DNA of 64,000 bases from Paradevosia sp036499825. GTDB lineage: Bacteria > Pseudomonadota > Alphaproteobacteria > Rhizobiales > Devosiaceae. Shown in pieces: positions 25,894-34,808 of the stretch; positions within the stretch are counted from its first letter, which is position 1, and every line of letters starts with the position of its first letter. Position numbers and translations under genes: made by a program. The notes beneath the pieces are model-generated. The model was not told the DNA's origin, made no database searches, and saw only the letters and a program-made list of their open reading frames with translations. The stretch is taken from the NCBI GenBank assembly GCA_036499825.1, contig DASYCZ010000026.1:558001-622000 (forward strand), given 5' to 3'.

Positions 25894-26586
25894 ATGCAGA
25901 ATGTCGTCGTCACCGACATCGCGCGCGCTGATCACGCGGCCGTCAAGACGCTGCGAGAGGCAGGCGTCGCCACCGTGCACGAGGCCATGGGCCGCCGAGG
26001 CCTGATGCATCGGCGGTTGCGGCCAGTCTGGTCGGGCGCACAGGTTGCTGGCTCGGCGGTGACGGTGCTGGCGCGGCCGGGCGACAATTGGATGCTGCAT
26101 GTGGCGGTCGAGCAATGCGCCCCGGACGACCTGCTGGTCGTCGCCGTATCTTCCGAAAACACCGACGGGATGATTGGGGATCTGCTTGCCACCTCGCTGC
26201 AGGCGCGCGGCGTCGTCGGGGTCGTGATCGACGCCGGATGCCGGGATGTGGCGACACTGGCCAGGATGGGATTTCCGGTGTGGTCGCGGGCGATTTCGGC
26301 GGCGGGTACCGTCAAGGCGACGCTGGGTTCGGTGAACATTCCGGTGATCTGCGGTGAAGCGCTGGTCAATCCCGGCGATGTGGTCGTCGCCGATGATGAT
26401 GGCGTCGTCGTGGTGCCGCGCGCCGAGGCGGCAGAGGTGGCAGCCAAGGCCACGGCGCGTCTTGCCAATGAGGAACACAAACGGGCGCGCCTTGCGGCGG
26501 GCGAGTTGGGACTCGACATCTACAAGATGCGAGAACCGCTCGCTGCCGCCGGTCTGGTCTATCGCAAGGCGACGGACAAGGTCTGA
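25894..26586 (+). CDS. galC: 4-carboxy-4-hydroxy-2-oxoadipate aldolase-like (RraA fold)
   Basis: 230 aa RraA-fold class II aldolase. In protocatechuate 4,5-cleavage and gallate pathways this enzyme (LigK/GalC) splits 4-carboxy-4-hydroxy-2-oxoadipate into pyruvate and oxaloacetate. Visible: GDLLAT (95-100), the Arg117-Asp118 pair in AGCRDVA used for substrate and Mg2+, and DDDGVVVVP. I chose ATG 25894 because GGAGGAG lies 7-13 bases upstream; a longer frame starts at 25795. The GalB-like hydratase that makes its substrate is two genes downstream, strengthening the call over RraA itself. Confidence 0.8.
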   Translation: MQNVVVTDIARADHAAVKTLREAGVATVHEAMGRRGLMHRRLRPVWSGAQVAGSAVTVLARPGDNWMLHVAVEQCAPDDLLVVAVSSENTDGMIGDLLATSLQARGVVGVVIDAGCRDVATLARMGFPVWSRAISAAGTVKATLGSVNIPVICGEALVNPGDVVVADDDGVVVVPRAEAAEVAAKATARLANEEHKRARLAAGELGLDIYKMREPLAAAGLVYRKATDKV

Positions 26587-26591
26587 CCGCG

Positions 26592-27476
26592 ATGGTGACC
26601 TTGCATACCAATCTCGGTGACCACGCCGCGTTTATGCCGATCAAGACCGGAGCTCTGAGTGCGGCCGGTCTGACTCTGGATTTCTGCGGACCCAGGGTGC
26701 CCCATACGGGCTTCAAGGACATGGTGCGTCGGGGCGCCTACGATTTCGGCGAATTCGCCCTCGGTACTTTCCTGCAGGCGGTGATCTACGACAAGCCGCT
26801 GATGCTGTTGCCGGTGACCATCGTCGCCCGCTTTCCTCACCCCATGATCGAATGCCGCAGCGCCGGCCGCACGGCCCCTAGCGCCATGGCGGGTCGACGC
26901 ATTGGCGTCCGCACCTATTCCCAGACCACCGCCATCTGGGTGCGCGGCATTCTCGATGAAAGCTACGGCGTCGATCCCGCTGACGTAACCTGGGTCTGCA
27001 CAGACGACGCACATCTGGCTGAATATGTCGACCCGCCCAATGTGGAGCGGTCAACCGCGGCGAGCGAACACTTGCCGGCGATGTTGGTCTCGGGGGAGAT
27101 CGACGCGCTCATCGTCGGCGGTGACATGGCCAAGAAGCGGGATGGCATCGAGCCCCTGATCCCCGAGCCGAATGCGGCGGCGCGGGCGTGGTATGGCAGG
27201 CACGGCTACGTGCCGATCAACCACATGCTGGCCATCGGCAGAGATGTTGCCGAGCGCCACCCCGAGGCGGTGCGCGATGTCTACCGGCTGTTTGCCGAGG
27301 CCAAGGCAAGCGCGCCTATCGGGCCCGACGGCATCGACTTTCTGCCAGTGGGTTTCGAGGCCGTGCGAGCGCCGGTCGAGGCGATGATCGACCATGCCTT
27401 CCGCCAGAGAGTGATCCCCCGCCGCCTGTCGTTCGACGAGGTGTTTGGCGATGCAGCCCGCCTGCTGGGCGCATAG
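26592..27476 (+). CDS. 4,5-dihydroxyphthalate decarboxylase-like protein (binding-protein fold)
   Basis: 294 aa, no signal peptide, with the two-lobe periplasmic-binding fold used by the Pht5 family of 4,5-dihydroxyphthalate decarboxylases: early GPRVPHTGFKDMVRRGAYDFGEFALGT-type region (about 33-58), IGVRTYSQTTAIWVRGIL, then YGVDPADVTWV. Pht5 removes CO2 from 4,5-dihydroxyphthalate to give protocatechuate. It lies 5 bp after the aldolase gene and before the GalB-like gene, which fits a feeder step into protocatechuate 4,5-cleavage. Related proteins of unknown activity exist, so the substrate is not proven. Confidence 0.75.
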   Translation: MVTLHTNLGDHAAFMPIKTGALSAAGLTLDFCGPRVPHTGFKDMVRRGAYDFGEFALGTFLQAVIYDKPLMLLPVTIVARFPHPMIECRSAGRTAPSAMAGRRIGVRTYSQTTAIWVRGILDESYGVDPADVTWVCTDDAHLAEYVDPPNVERSTAASEHLPAMLVSGEIDALIVGGDMAKKRDGIEPLIPEPNAAARAWYGRHGYVPINHMLAIGRDVAERHPEAVRDVYRLFAEAKASAPIGPDGIDFLPVGFEAVRAPVEAMIDHAFRQRVIPRRLSFDEVFGDAARLLGA

Positions 27477-27518
27477 TGCCCACCCCAGATTTCCTTTTCC
27501 ATTCCTGAGGTTCGACCC

Positions 27519-28247
27519 ATGACCAGTGCCCAGAAATCCGCGCTCATCGTCACTGCTCATCCGGGCGATTTCGTCTGGCGCGCCGGTGGTGCGATCGCCC
27601 TCCATGTCGAGATGGGCTATCGCGTCAAGATCGCGTGCCTCTCCTACGGCGAACGCGGGGAAAGCCAGTTCGCCTGGAAGAAGCAGGGAATAACCTTGGA
27701 AGAGGTGAAGGCCCAGCGCCGCGAAGAGGCCGACCGTGCTGCGGCCGTGCTGGGTGCGGAAATCGAGCATTTCGACGCCGGAGACTACCCCTTGCGTCCG
27801 AGCGAGGCGATGCTCGACCGGCTCATCGACATCTTCCGAGAGGTCAAGCCCGCCTTCGTTCTGACCCACGCGCTGGAAGACCCGTATAATTTCGACCATC
27901 CGGTTGCTGCCCACCTCGCGCAGGAGGCCCGTGTTATCGCCCAGGCGCTGGGGCACAAGCCGTCGCCGGATATGGCTTATCTGGCCCCGCCGGTGTTCCT
28001 GTTCGAGCCGCACCAGCCTGAGCAATGCGGCTTCAAGCCCGATGTGGTGCTCAAGATCGATGCGGTCTGGGAAAAGAAGCGTGCCGCCTTCGAGGTGCTC
28101 GCCGCCCAAAAGCACCTCTGGGACTATTACACCCGCGTCGCGCTCAATCGTGGCATGCAGGGCAGCCGCAATTCAGGTCGGCCGATGATCTATGGGGAGG
28201 CCTATCAACGCCTGTTCCCATCCGTTGTCGATGAGCTGATCAGCTAG
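27519..28247 (+). CDS. galB: 4-oxalomesaconate hydratase-like (PIG-L/LmbE fold, GalB)
   Basis: 242 aa zinc enzyme of the PIG-L fold. GalB uses this deacetylase-like fold to hydrate 4-oxalomesaconate to 4-carboxy-4-hydroxy-2-oxoadipate. The AHPGDFVWRAGGAIA block (His14, Asp17), CLSYGERGES, EDPYNFDHP (His127), APPVFLFEPHQPEQC and HLWDYYTRVAL all agree with my memory of the GalB subgroup rather than sugar deacetylases. With the GalC-like aldolase it gives two consecutive steps of gallate/protocatechuate meta-cleavage. No ring-cleaving dioxygenase is in the window. Confidence 0.83.
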   Translation: MTSAQKSALIVTAHPGDFVWRAGGAIALHVEMGYRVKIACLSYGERGESQFAWKKQGITLEEVKAQRREEADRAAAVLGAEIEHFDAGDYPLRPSEAMLDRLIDIFREVKPAFVLTHALEDPYNFDHPVAAHLAQEARVIAQALGHKPSPDMAYLAPPVFLFEPHQPEQCGFKPDVVLKIDAVWEKKRAAFEVLAAQKHLWDYYTRVALNRGMQGSRNSGRPMIYGEAYQRLFPSVVDELIS

Positions 28248-28271
28248 AGCGCGCAGGGCAGGAGCATAACC

Positions 28272-29381
28272 GTGAAGATCACAGGCTGGACCATTCATCT
28301 GTTCGAGACGCGGCCGAGCCACCATCAGGAGGTGGCCCATTTCGCGCGCAGCATGACCATGTCCAACGGTGTCGCCGTGCTGCATACGGACGAGGGCATC
28401 GATGGCGTGGTCTCGGCCGGCACTGCTCGGCTCATGCAGCTGGCGCGAGCCTGGCCTACGGTGGCCGAGCATGTCGTTGGCCGGAGCCCGCTGGAGCGGT
28501 TGGCGATCGAGGACGTGTTGCACAAGCGCTATCTGTGGCCCACCGAGCAGATCGGTCTGCTTGATCACGCGCTGTGGGACATCACCGGCAAGATGTTCGA
28601 CCAGCCGATCTATAAATTACTGGGAGGCTATCGCGACAAGGTGCTCGCTTACGCCTCGACGATCCACCACTCCAGCGACGAACGGTTCCTCGAAACGGCG
28701 ATTGCCAGCAAGGAAGCCGGTTTCCGGGCAATCAAGATCCATCCCTATGGCATCCTTGCTGACGACATGCGGCTTTGCCAAAAGGTGCGCAAGGCCGTCG
28801 GGGATGACATGATCCTGATGCTCGACAGCATGTCCTATCCCGGTCCCTATACCAGGCATGAGGCGCGGCAGATGCTGGCGCTGCTGGACGAGTTGCGCTT
28901 CCATTGGTTCGAGGATCCGCTCGACCACCGCGATCTCGAAGGCCTGGCAGATCTGCGCCGCATGCGCCGGCATGTTCAGATCCGCGGCGCCGATCGCGTC
29001 CTGCATATGCAGGAATACGCCGCCATGGTGCAGCGTGGCTGCCTCGACATCATCGCGGGGCCGACCTCATGGGGCATCACCGATTTGTTGAAGCTGGCGC
29101 ATTTCGCCGAGGTCAACGGCATGAAGATGGAGCCGCATGACTTCGTTGGCGGCACGGCGAGCCTGCATGCGCTGATGGCGATCGCCAACGGGACGTTCTA
29201 CGAGATCGCGGTTCCGCGCGGCTCGTTCGATGCGGCGCAATATCCGGGGGTTTATCTCGACGCCTGCTGGATCGACGCCGAGGGCTATGTGCATGCACCC
29301 AAAAAGCCGGGCCTGGGCTTCGAGATCGATTTCGATCGCGCCAGGGCGGTGACGCGCGAAACCATCGAATTGCGGGCGTAG
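28272..29381 (+). CDS. Enolase-superfamily protein (MR/MLE), third paralogue
   Basis: 369 aa from GTG 28272, with GGCAGGAGC just upstream. Mandelate racemase family: LLDHALWDITGK, IYKLLGG, KIHPYG with Lys155, metal positions Asp185 (LMLDSM), Glu214 (WFEDP) and Asp241 (RGADRV; usually Glu), and His289 (MEPHDF) as candidate base. It is the last gene of the galC/galB-like set, 24 bp after galB. A dehydratase or racemase step on an organic acid linked to that path is likely; exact substrate unknown. A weak 7-bp inverted repeat at 29380-29404 covers its end. Confidence 0.86.
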   Translation: MKITGWTIHLFETRPSHHQEVAHFARSMTMSNGVAVLHTDEGIDGVVSAGTARLMQLARAWPTVAEHVVGRSPLERLAIEDVLHKRYLWPTEQIGLLDHALWDITGKMFDQPIYKLLGGYRDKVLAYASTIHHSSDERFLETAIASKEAGFRAIKIHPYGILADDMRLCQKVRKAVGDDMILMLDSMSYPGPYTRHEARQMLALLDELRFHWFEDPLDHRDLEGLADLRRMRRHVQIRGADRVLHMQEYAAMVQRGCLDIIAGPTSWGITDLLKLAHFAEVNGMKMEPHDFVGGTASLHALMAIANGTFYEIAVPRGSFDAAQYPGVYLDACWIDAEGYVHAPKKPGLGFEIDFDRARAVTRETIELRA

Positions 29382-29438
29382 CAGATCTCAGGAGCGCATC
29401 TGCTGGCCTGTGCCGGTTTGGATCGCGGTGGTGTCAAC

Positions 29439-31610
29439 CTACAACAGGTCTTCGAGACGCAGGGGCAGCGCGCGAATACGGCGGCCGGTCGCGTGATAGA
29501 CGGCGTTGGTGATTGCCGCCGCAGTGCCGGCCAGACCGATTTCTCCAACGCCCCGCACCCCGAGCGGATTGATGTGGAAGTCGGGATGCTCCACGAACTC
29601 AACGTCGATGGGCGGGACGTCGGCGTTGGTGGCGACCATGTAGTCGGCGAGATTGGAATTCACCGGAGTGCCGGTGCGTTCGTCGTATTCGGTGCCCTCG
29701 AGCAGTGCCATTCCGATACCCATGACTACGGCACCGGCGATCTGGTTACGGGCCGCGATGGGGTTGACGATGCGGCCCGCGTCGATCACCGAGACTACCC
29801 GCGATACGCGGAGCCTGGCTATTTCAGGTCGCCAGGCAATTTCGACGAAATGGGCGCCGAAGGAGTGCATTGAAAATTCGGGCTTTTCCGATTTCGATGC
29901 CTTGCCATGGCCTTCGCCCTGTACGGAGGGGAGGTTGAGCTTTTGCAATGCCTCGGCAAAGCTCAGCGACCGGTTGCCGGCAACAAGCCGACCTTCGATA
30001 AATTCCGGCGCCTGATCGAACAAGTTCCGTGCCGCCTTGGCAAGTGTGCGGCCGGCTTCGGCGATCGCCTCATTGATGGGGCCTACCAGCGATGACGTGA
30101 CCATCGAGCCACCAGAAAGCGGACCGGCGGGCAGGGCGCTGTCCCCAAGCGCTACTTCGATATCCCTGGCTTGAAGGCCGAGTTGATCGGCAGCCATTTG
30201 CGCCATCACGGTGATGGTGCCGGTGCCGATATCCTGGGTGGCCGACGATACGCGGACGGTGCCGTTGGCGTGCAATTGGACGCGGACGCTGCAATTCCAG
30301 CGCCCGGCGATCCAGGTGCAGGCGGCAACACCCCAGCCAAGAATTTCGCCGTCACGCCGCATCGAGCCTGTCCGGGGATCGCGCGTGCTCCAGCCGAACC
30401 GCTCGGATCCGAGCTGCAGGCATTCCTGCAGATGCCGTGAGGAGAACGGTATGCCGAGCGACTCGTCGAGCTCCGGTTCGTTCATCAAGCGCAATGCGAC
30501 GGGATCCATGTCGAGAGCGACCGCCAATTCGTCCATGGCAGACTCCATGGCGAAGAGGCCGGGTACGGCGCCGGGGCCACGCATGGCCGTGGGATTGCCA
30601 ATGTTTCGCGGCGCCGTGCCGGCGCGCACCCGAAGATTGGGGACGCTATAGAGGATCGGCGTCGCCTCACCGCAGTTTTCCTCATAGTGGTCGAGAATGG
30701 AGCGCGCATTGGCGTAGTCATGGGAGAGCGCGGTCAGCTTGCCGTTACGCTGTGCGGCGATCTGAATACGCTGCTGCGTGCGCGGGCGGTGTCCCGCCGT
30801 CGAAAACATCATCTGGCGGCTCAGCACGCATTTGACCGGCCGGCCGAGCTTCATAGCCGCGGCGGGCGCCAGCAATGAATGGGTCCATGGCCAAAGCTTG
30901 CCCCCAAAGCCGGAGCCCAGATATTCGCTAAGCACCCGGACCTTGTCGCGGGGCAGGCCGAGCATGTCGGCGACGACGTTGCGATGGTTGACCACGCCCT
31001 GCGAGGTCTCGTGGATGGTCAGCATGTCCCCATCGAAGCTGGCGACAGTGGCATGCATCTCTATCGGATTGTGCGTCTCGCTGGCGATGCGATAGGTGGC
31101 ATCGATCTTGATCTCGCCGGAGGCTAGGCCGGTTTCGATATCGCCCCGTTCACTCTTGGTCTTGTCGGGCTCGATGGGCAATTCCGGATCGACATCGGGA
31201 CGCTCGGTCTCATAAGTGACGTCAACAGCATCCGCCGCTGCCTTTGCCTCTTCGAACGTGTCGGCGACGGCAAGCGCAACGAACTGGCCATAATAGCGAA
31301 TGACGTCGTCTTCGAAAGGCGGCCGTTTCTCGTCGATGGAGCCGGCGCCTTTTTCGATGCGGCGGAAAGGGCCAAGATCGCCACGCACAAAAATGGCCCG
31401 GACGCCCGGCATCTGCCGTGCCTTGGTGGCATCGATGACCGCAATGCGCCCATTGGCAATGGTGGCGCCCACAGGAACGGCATAGAGCAGGTCGTCCGTA
31501 TGGTGGTCGGAGGTATAGCGCGCTTGGCCGGTGACTTTCAGCGGACCATCGATACGGCTATGGTCCCGACCGACGACGAGACCGGATCGACTAGGCATGA
31601 TCTCGTTCAT
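29439..31610 (-). CDS. Molybdenum hydroxylase large subunit (PaoC/YagR-like)
   Basis: 723 aa molybdopterin-binding catalytic subunit of the xanthine dehydrogenase/aldehyde oxidoreductase family. The active-site Glu is Glu690 in RGVGEIGLAG. Other conserved parts are the GSGFGGKLWPW region, AMRGPGA, and GTGTITVMAQMAADQLG. With the two genes upstream it forms a three-subunit enzyme oxidising aldehydes or heteroaromatics. Its ATG overlaps the FAD-subunit stop (ATGA). No XdhC/PaoD-type maturation gene is in the window. Confidence 0.93.
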   Translation of the reverse strand: MNEIMPSRSGLVVGRDHSRIDGPLKVTGQARYTSDHHTDDLLYAVPVGATIANGRIAVIDATKARQMPGVRAIFVRGDLGPFRRIEKGAGSIDEKRPPFEDDVIRYYGQFVALAVADTFEEAKAAADAVDVTYETERPDVDPELPIEPDKTKSERGDIETGLASGEIKIDATYRIASETHNPIEMHATVASFDGDMLTIHETSQGVVNHRNVVADMLGLPRDKVRVLSEYLGSGFGGKLWPWTHSLLAPAAAMKLGRPVKCVLSRQMMFSTAGHRPRTQQRIQIAAQRNGKLTALSHDYANARSILDHYEENCGEATPILYSVPNLRVRAGTAPRNIGNPTAMRGPGAVPGLFAMESAMDELAVALDMDPVALRLMNEPELDESLGIPFSSRHLQECLQLGSERFGWSTRDPRTGSMRRDGEILGWGVAACTWIAGRWNCSVRVQLHANGTVRVSSATQDIGTGTITVMAQMAADQLGLQARDIEVALGDSALPAGPLSGGSMVTSSLVGPINEAIAEAGRTLAKAARNLFDQAPEFIEGRLVAGNRSLSFAEALQKLNLPSVQGEGHGKASKSEKPEFSMHSFGAHFVEIAWRPEIARLRVSRVVSVIDAGRIVNPIAARNQIAGAVVMGIGMALLEGTEYDERTGTPVNSNLADYMVATNADVPPIDVEFVEHPDFHINPLGVRGVGEIGLAGTAAAITNAVYHATGRRIRALPLRLEDLL

Positions 31611-32620
31611 TGTGCCTCTCCAGCTGCCGTCAGGCGGTCAAGCAGGGCTATGACGCAGCGGCGCGCCAGTTCAATCTTGAAGCCGTTTTCGCTTTGCGGT
31701 TCTGCGCGGGCCAGCGCGACATCGGCGGCGTGCCGGAAGAGCTCCGTGCCCGGCGCCTGGCCGACTAGGGCCTTCTCGGCGCCCACAACGCGCCATGGCC
31801 GCGTGCCGACGCCGCCGAGCGCCAGGCGCGCCGATGCAATACGGCCGTTTTTCACCACGACAGCAGCGGCAGCCGAAGCCAGCGCGAATTCATAAGAGGC
31901 CCGATCGCGGAGCTTCAGGTAGCCCGCGCGTTCGCCCTGTGGCCGTGCCGGCAATTTTACGGAGGTGATCAGGTCTCCAGGCTGCAGGACATTTTCAATG
32001 TCGGGTCGATCGCCGGGCAGACGATAGAAATCCATCAGGGGAATGCGGCGCTCGTTATTGGCGCCGCGGACTGTCACCGTGGCTTCATAGGCCAGCATGG
32101 CAACGGCCATGTCGGAGGGATGGGTGGCGATGCAACTCCTGCTGGTGCCGAGGATAGCCAGCGTCCGGTTGGTTCCCTTGATAGCGGGGCATCCGGAGCC
32201 GGGCAGGCGCTTATTGCAGGGGCTGGCGACATCGCGGAAATAGACGCATCGCGTACGCTGCAAAAGGTTGCCCGCGGTTGTCGCCGCGTTGCGCAATTGC
32301 GGCGACGCGCCCGCCATCAGGGCCTCCGAAAGTGCCCGATAGTTTGCTCCCACGATATCGTTGCGGGCCAGGTCCGCATTGCGGACAGTCGCGCCCACTT
32401 CAAGGCCGCCATCTTCATCTTCGCGAATGGTGTCGAAGCCCAGGCCCCGCACGTCGACGATGGTTTCAGGGCGCTCGACACCGAGCTTCATTAAATCGAC
32501 AAGGGTCGTGCCGCCTGCAAGATAGCGGACGGTGGCGCCCTGTTGCGCCGTGACTGTCGCACTGGCAGCAGCAATGGCGGCAGCGACATCGGTGGGCCTG
32601 TTGAAGCTGAAGCTATGCAT
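31607..32620 (-). CDS. Molybdenum hydroxylase FAD subunit with extra Fe-S cluster (PaoB-like)
   Basis: 337 aa. FAD-binding segment YLAGGTTLVDLMK (33-45). It also has four cysteines, 125, 135, 144 and 163, in the pattern RTRCVYFRD...PCNKRLPGSGCPA...SCIATHPSD. This is the insertion that binds a [4Fe-4S] cluster in E. coli PaoB and is absent from ordinary xanthine dehydrogenase FAD subunits, so the enzyme is PaoABC type. Overlaps with both neighbours (8 bp and 4 bp) indicate one operon. Confidence 0.92.
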   Translation of the reverse strand: MHSFSFNRPTDVAAAIAAASATVTAQQGATVRYLAGGTTLVDLMKLGVERPETIVDVRGLGFDTIREDEDGGLEVGATVRNADLARNDIVGANYRALSEALMAGASPQLRNAATTAGNLLQRTRCVYFRDVASPCNKRLPGSGCPAIKGTNRTLAILGTSRSCIATHPSDMAVAMLAYEATVTVRGANNERRIPLMDFYRLPGDRPDIENVLQPGDLITSVKLPARPQGERAGYLKLRDRASYEFALASAAAAVVVKNGRIASARLALGGVGTRPWRVVGAEKALVGQAPGTELFRHAADVALARAEPQSENGFKIELARRCVIALLDRLTAAGEAQ

Positions 32621-33143
32621 GGCGCTGCCCTTCCATTTCGGCGCGTCCCTGCTGCACAGCCCGGACGATGTTGGGATAGGCGCCGCAGCGACAGATATTG
32701 CCGCTCATCGCTTCGCGCACGGCGTTGTCTTCAGGTCCCCAATCTTCGCCGGCAAGCGCAATGGCCGACATGATCTGGCCGCAGGTGCAATAGCCGCATT
32801 GATAGGCGTCGTGTTGAACGAAGGCCTGCTGCATGGGGTGAAGTTGATCGGGTGTCCCGATCCCCTCGATCGTCGTGACGTTGCTGCCCTCGCAGGCAAT
32901 CGCAAGCGCCAGGCAGCTGTTCATGCGGCGACCATCGATATGGACGGTACACGCGCCGCATTGTCCGTGGTCGCAGCCCTTCTTGGTGCCTGTCAGGTGG
33001 AGCACTTCACGCAGGCAATCGAGCAAGGTCGTGCGGGGATCGAGGGTGAGGGTATGTCTTTCGCCATTGATCGTCAGGGTAACCAAGACCCCTGAGATGG
33101 CGGCATCGATGCGTGCCGCCGCTGAAGTGTCGTCAGGAGTCAT
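32613..33143 (-). CDS. Molybdenum hydroxylase 2Fe-2S subunit (PaoA-like)
   Basis: 176 aa with two [2Fe-2S] sites: C57, C62, C65, C77 (plant-ferredoxin type) and C116, C119, C151, C153. It is the first gene of the operon. Unlike E. coli PaoA, which carries a long Tat signal, this protein starts directly with a short polar stretch and the beta-grasp domain. The complex is therefore predicted to stay in the cytoplasm. ATG 33143 is the only reasonable start; the 2Fe-2S domain begins about 20 residues later. Confidence 0.92.
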   Translation of the reverse strand: MTPDDTSAAARIDAAISGVLVTLTINGERHTLTLDPRTTLLDCLREVLHLTGTKKGCDHGQCGACTVHIDGRRMNSCLALAIACEGSNVTTIEGIGTPDQLHPMQQAFVQHDAYQCGYCTCGQIMSAIALAGEDWGPEDNAVREAMSGNICRCGAYPNIVRAVQQGRAEMEGQRHA

Positions 33144-33457
33144 GGCAATACCTCAAAAAATAACCCGAGTTCGTCAATGCACGGACTGGCGAGACGGTTC
33201 CAACGGTGAGCTGTTCGGTGCCGTTCCACTTGATGCGCGGCGTCCAGGTTTCATATGTTACTCGGGCTCTCATCGGAATTCTATCACGGCGCCGTTGGTG
33301 GAACCGCGGAACGTGGGTAGCGGCGATTGGCTTGCCGTCCCAACGGGGCCGCATGATCTTGGCGATAGGTTCTAACCAGCCGCACAGACCATTGGTTAGG
33401 GAGGCTCATGAGCTATCTGCAAGGCCGCTGCTGTACATTGCCTGCGGCGGAATTTTA
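33144..33457. other. Gene-free gap with 7-bp inverted repeat
   Basis: 314 bp upstream of the molybdenum-hydroxylase operon and downstream of the IclR gene. No convincing coding frame. One inverted repeat CTAACCA/TGGTTAG with a 14-base spacer lies at 33372-33399; it may be a hairpin after iclR or a regulator site. The molybdenum-hydroxylase promoter should be within 33144-33371. Confidence 0.5.
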
Positions 33458-34318
33458 CTAGCTCTGGGCGCGGCTCGAGCTGCGCCGGGGGGCCGGTGCA
33501 CTCTCTGCAGATGCTTTAATCCGCTCGGAAATTTCAGCGCCGGCGGCGACGACAAGCTTGATGATGGCCTCGCGCGATTCCGGTTTGTCGTTGGGCTTTT
33601 GGGCGGTCACGGTGATGGCGGCGATAATTTCCCCGAAGTGCCCAAAAATGGGAGCGGAGGTACTGGCGGCGCCGGAATTCAATTCGTTGTAGCCTTCTGA
33701 ATATCCCATCTTCCGAATAGTGCGGATACTGTCGCGTATCTGCTCGGGCGTTGTGAGCGTGCTTTCGGAGAACGGCACCAGATTGGTTATCTGCAGGTAT
33801 TTGTTGATAAACTGATCGTCAGAGAAGGCTAGCAGCAGGCGGCTCGCCCCCGATGCGTAGAGAGGCTTTGGCAACCCTAGCTGCTTGACCCGGATCATGT
33901 CCCCCATACGGGCTTCGACCTGCTCGATATCGACGCGGTGATCGTTGGCAAGCACGCTGAGATAGACGGTTTCATTCGATTCATCGCGGCACCGCCTCAT
34001 GGTGGGGAGTGCCAGCATGGAGAGCGTTCGACTGCGATGCGCCATAGTGGCGAGGCCGAGCAAGGCGAAGCCTGGGAGATAAAGGCCTGAGGTGGAGTCC
34101 TTCAGGATGAAGCCCTTGCGCGACAAGACGCTGAGAAACCGGAAAGCCGTCGCGCGGCTGAGGCCGGTCTCCTGCATGATGTCCTTGGCGGACAGGCCTT
34201 CCGCGCTCGTCCCCAACGTTTGAAGGATTCCAAGCGCACGTTCGACGGACGCCAAAACGGAAGATTTCTCTTCCGGACGGTCCTCGTTCCCCCCTTGGTC
34301 ATTTCCTGAAGAGTCCAT
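33458..34318 (-). CDS. IclR-family regulator
   Basis: 286 aa. Acidic tail of ~18 residues, N-terminal helix-turn-helix (AKDIMQETGLSRATAFRFLSVL, about 44-65), then the GAF-like effector domain with ETVYLSVLANDHRVDI and the YNELNSGAASTSAPIF segment of this family. IclR regulators sense small organic acids or aromatics and bind short palindromes. It is divergent from the ABC/dicarboxylate gene set starting at 34848, with a 529-bp gap containing two palindromes, and is the likely controller of that set. The C-terminus is unusually Arg/Ser-rich. Confidence 0.93.
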   Translation of the reverse strand: MDSSGNDQGGNEDRPEEKSSVLASVERALGILQTLGTSAEGLSAKDIMQETGLSRATAFRFLSVLSRKGFILKDSTSGLYLPGFALLGLATMAHRSRTLSMLALPTMRRCRDESNETVYLSVLANDHRVDIEQVEARMGDMIRVKQLGLPKPLYASGASRLLLAFSDDQFINKYLQITNLVPFSESTLTTPEQIRDSIRTIRKMGYSEGYNELNSGAASTSAPIFGHFGEIIAAITVTAQKPNDKPESREAIIKLVVAAGAEISERIKASAESAPAPRRSSSRAQS

Positions 34319-34763
34319 GAGCGCCTCAACCTTCTATCTTAAACGCCTAATTATTGGAGAAAGCTCAGCCCGTGGGACGTGAGATGGGCCACGCTCAATA
34401 AATCACCGACATCAATATCCAGGCGCTCTTCTACACAAGATCTCCGCCTGACCACTATTACGAGCCATTCTACTGCTTTGGGAGAGCAAGGCGGGGTACT
34501 GAGCCGGCGGGCACCTTCGATAACGAAGCCAATTCCTATTCGGTCTCTTAGCAAGCGTCAGCTTCTCCGCAGATATAATCGACTGAATCGTAACTCAACC
34601 CCAAACTCGAGCCCGGACACGGCGTATCGGTTTGAGGGGGCCTCCTCCGCCTCTGAAATGAATGGCCTCGGATCGGCAGGGGTCGCATCATTTGCCGCCC
34701 ACTTGCTGCCATCTGGCCTCCAGCGCTCCACAGCACGCAGTTTACGCATGCGTGGAGCCTATT

Positions 34764-34778
34764 GCATTTCTCAAATGC
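34764..34778. promoter_or_regulatory. Candidate operator palindrome 1
   Basis: GCATTT-CTC-AAATGC, a perfect 6-bp inverted repeat with a 3-base centre, 15 bp overall, 70 bp upstream of the permease start. Length and symmetry suit an IclR-type dimer site. Confidence 0.4.
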
Positions 34779-34808
34779 GATGGTATGGTCTCACAAGATG
34801 ATAACTAG

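Noticed and set aside
27051..28115. 354-residue antisense frame across the decarboxylase- and hydratase-like genes
   Set aside because: It spans two sense genes and their gap and has no recognisable family.
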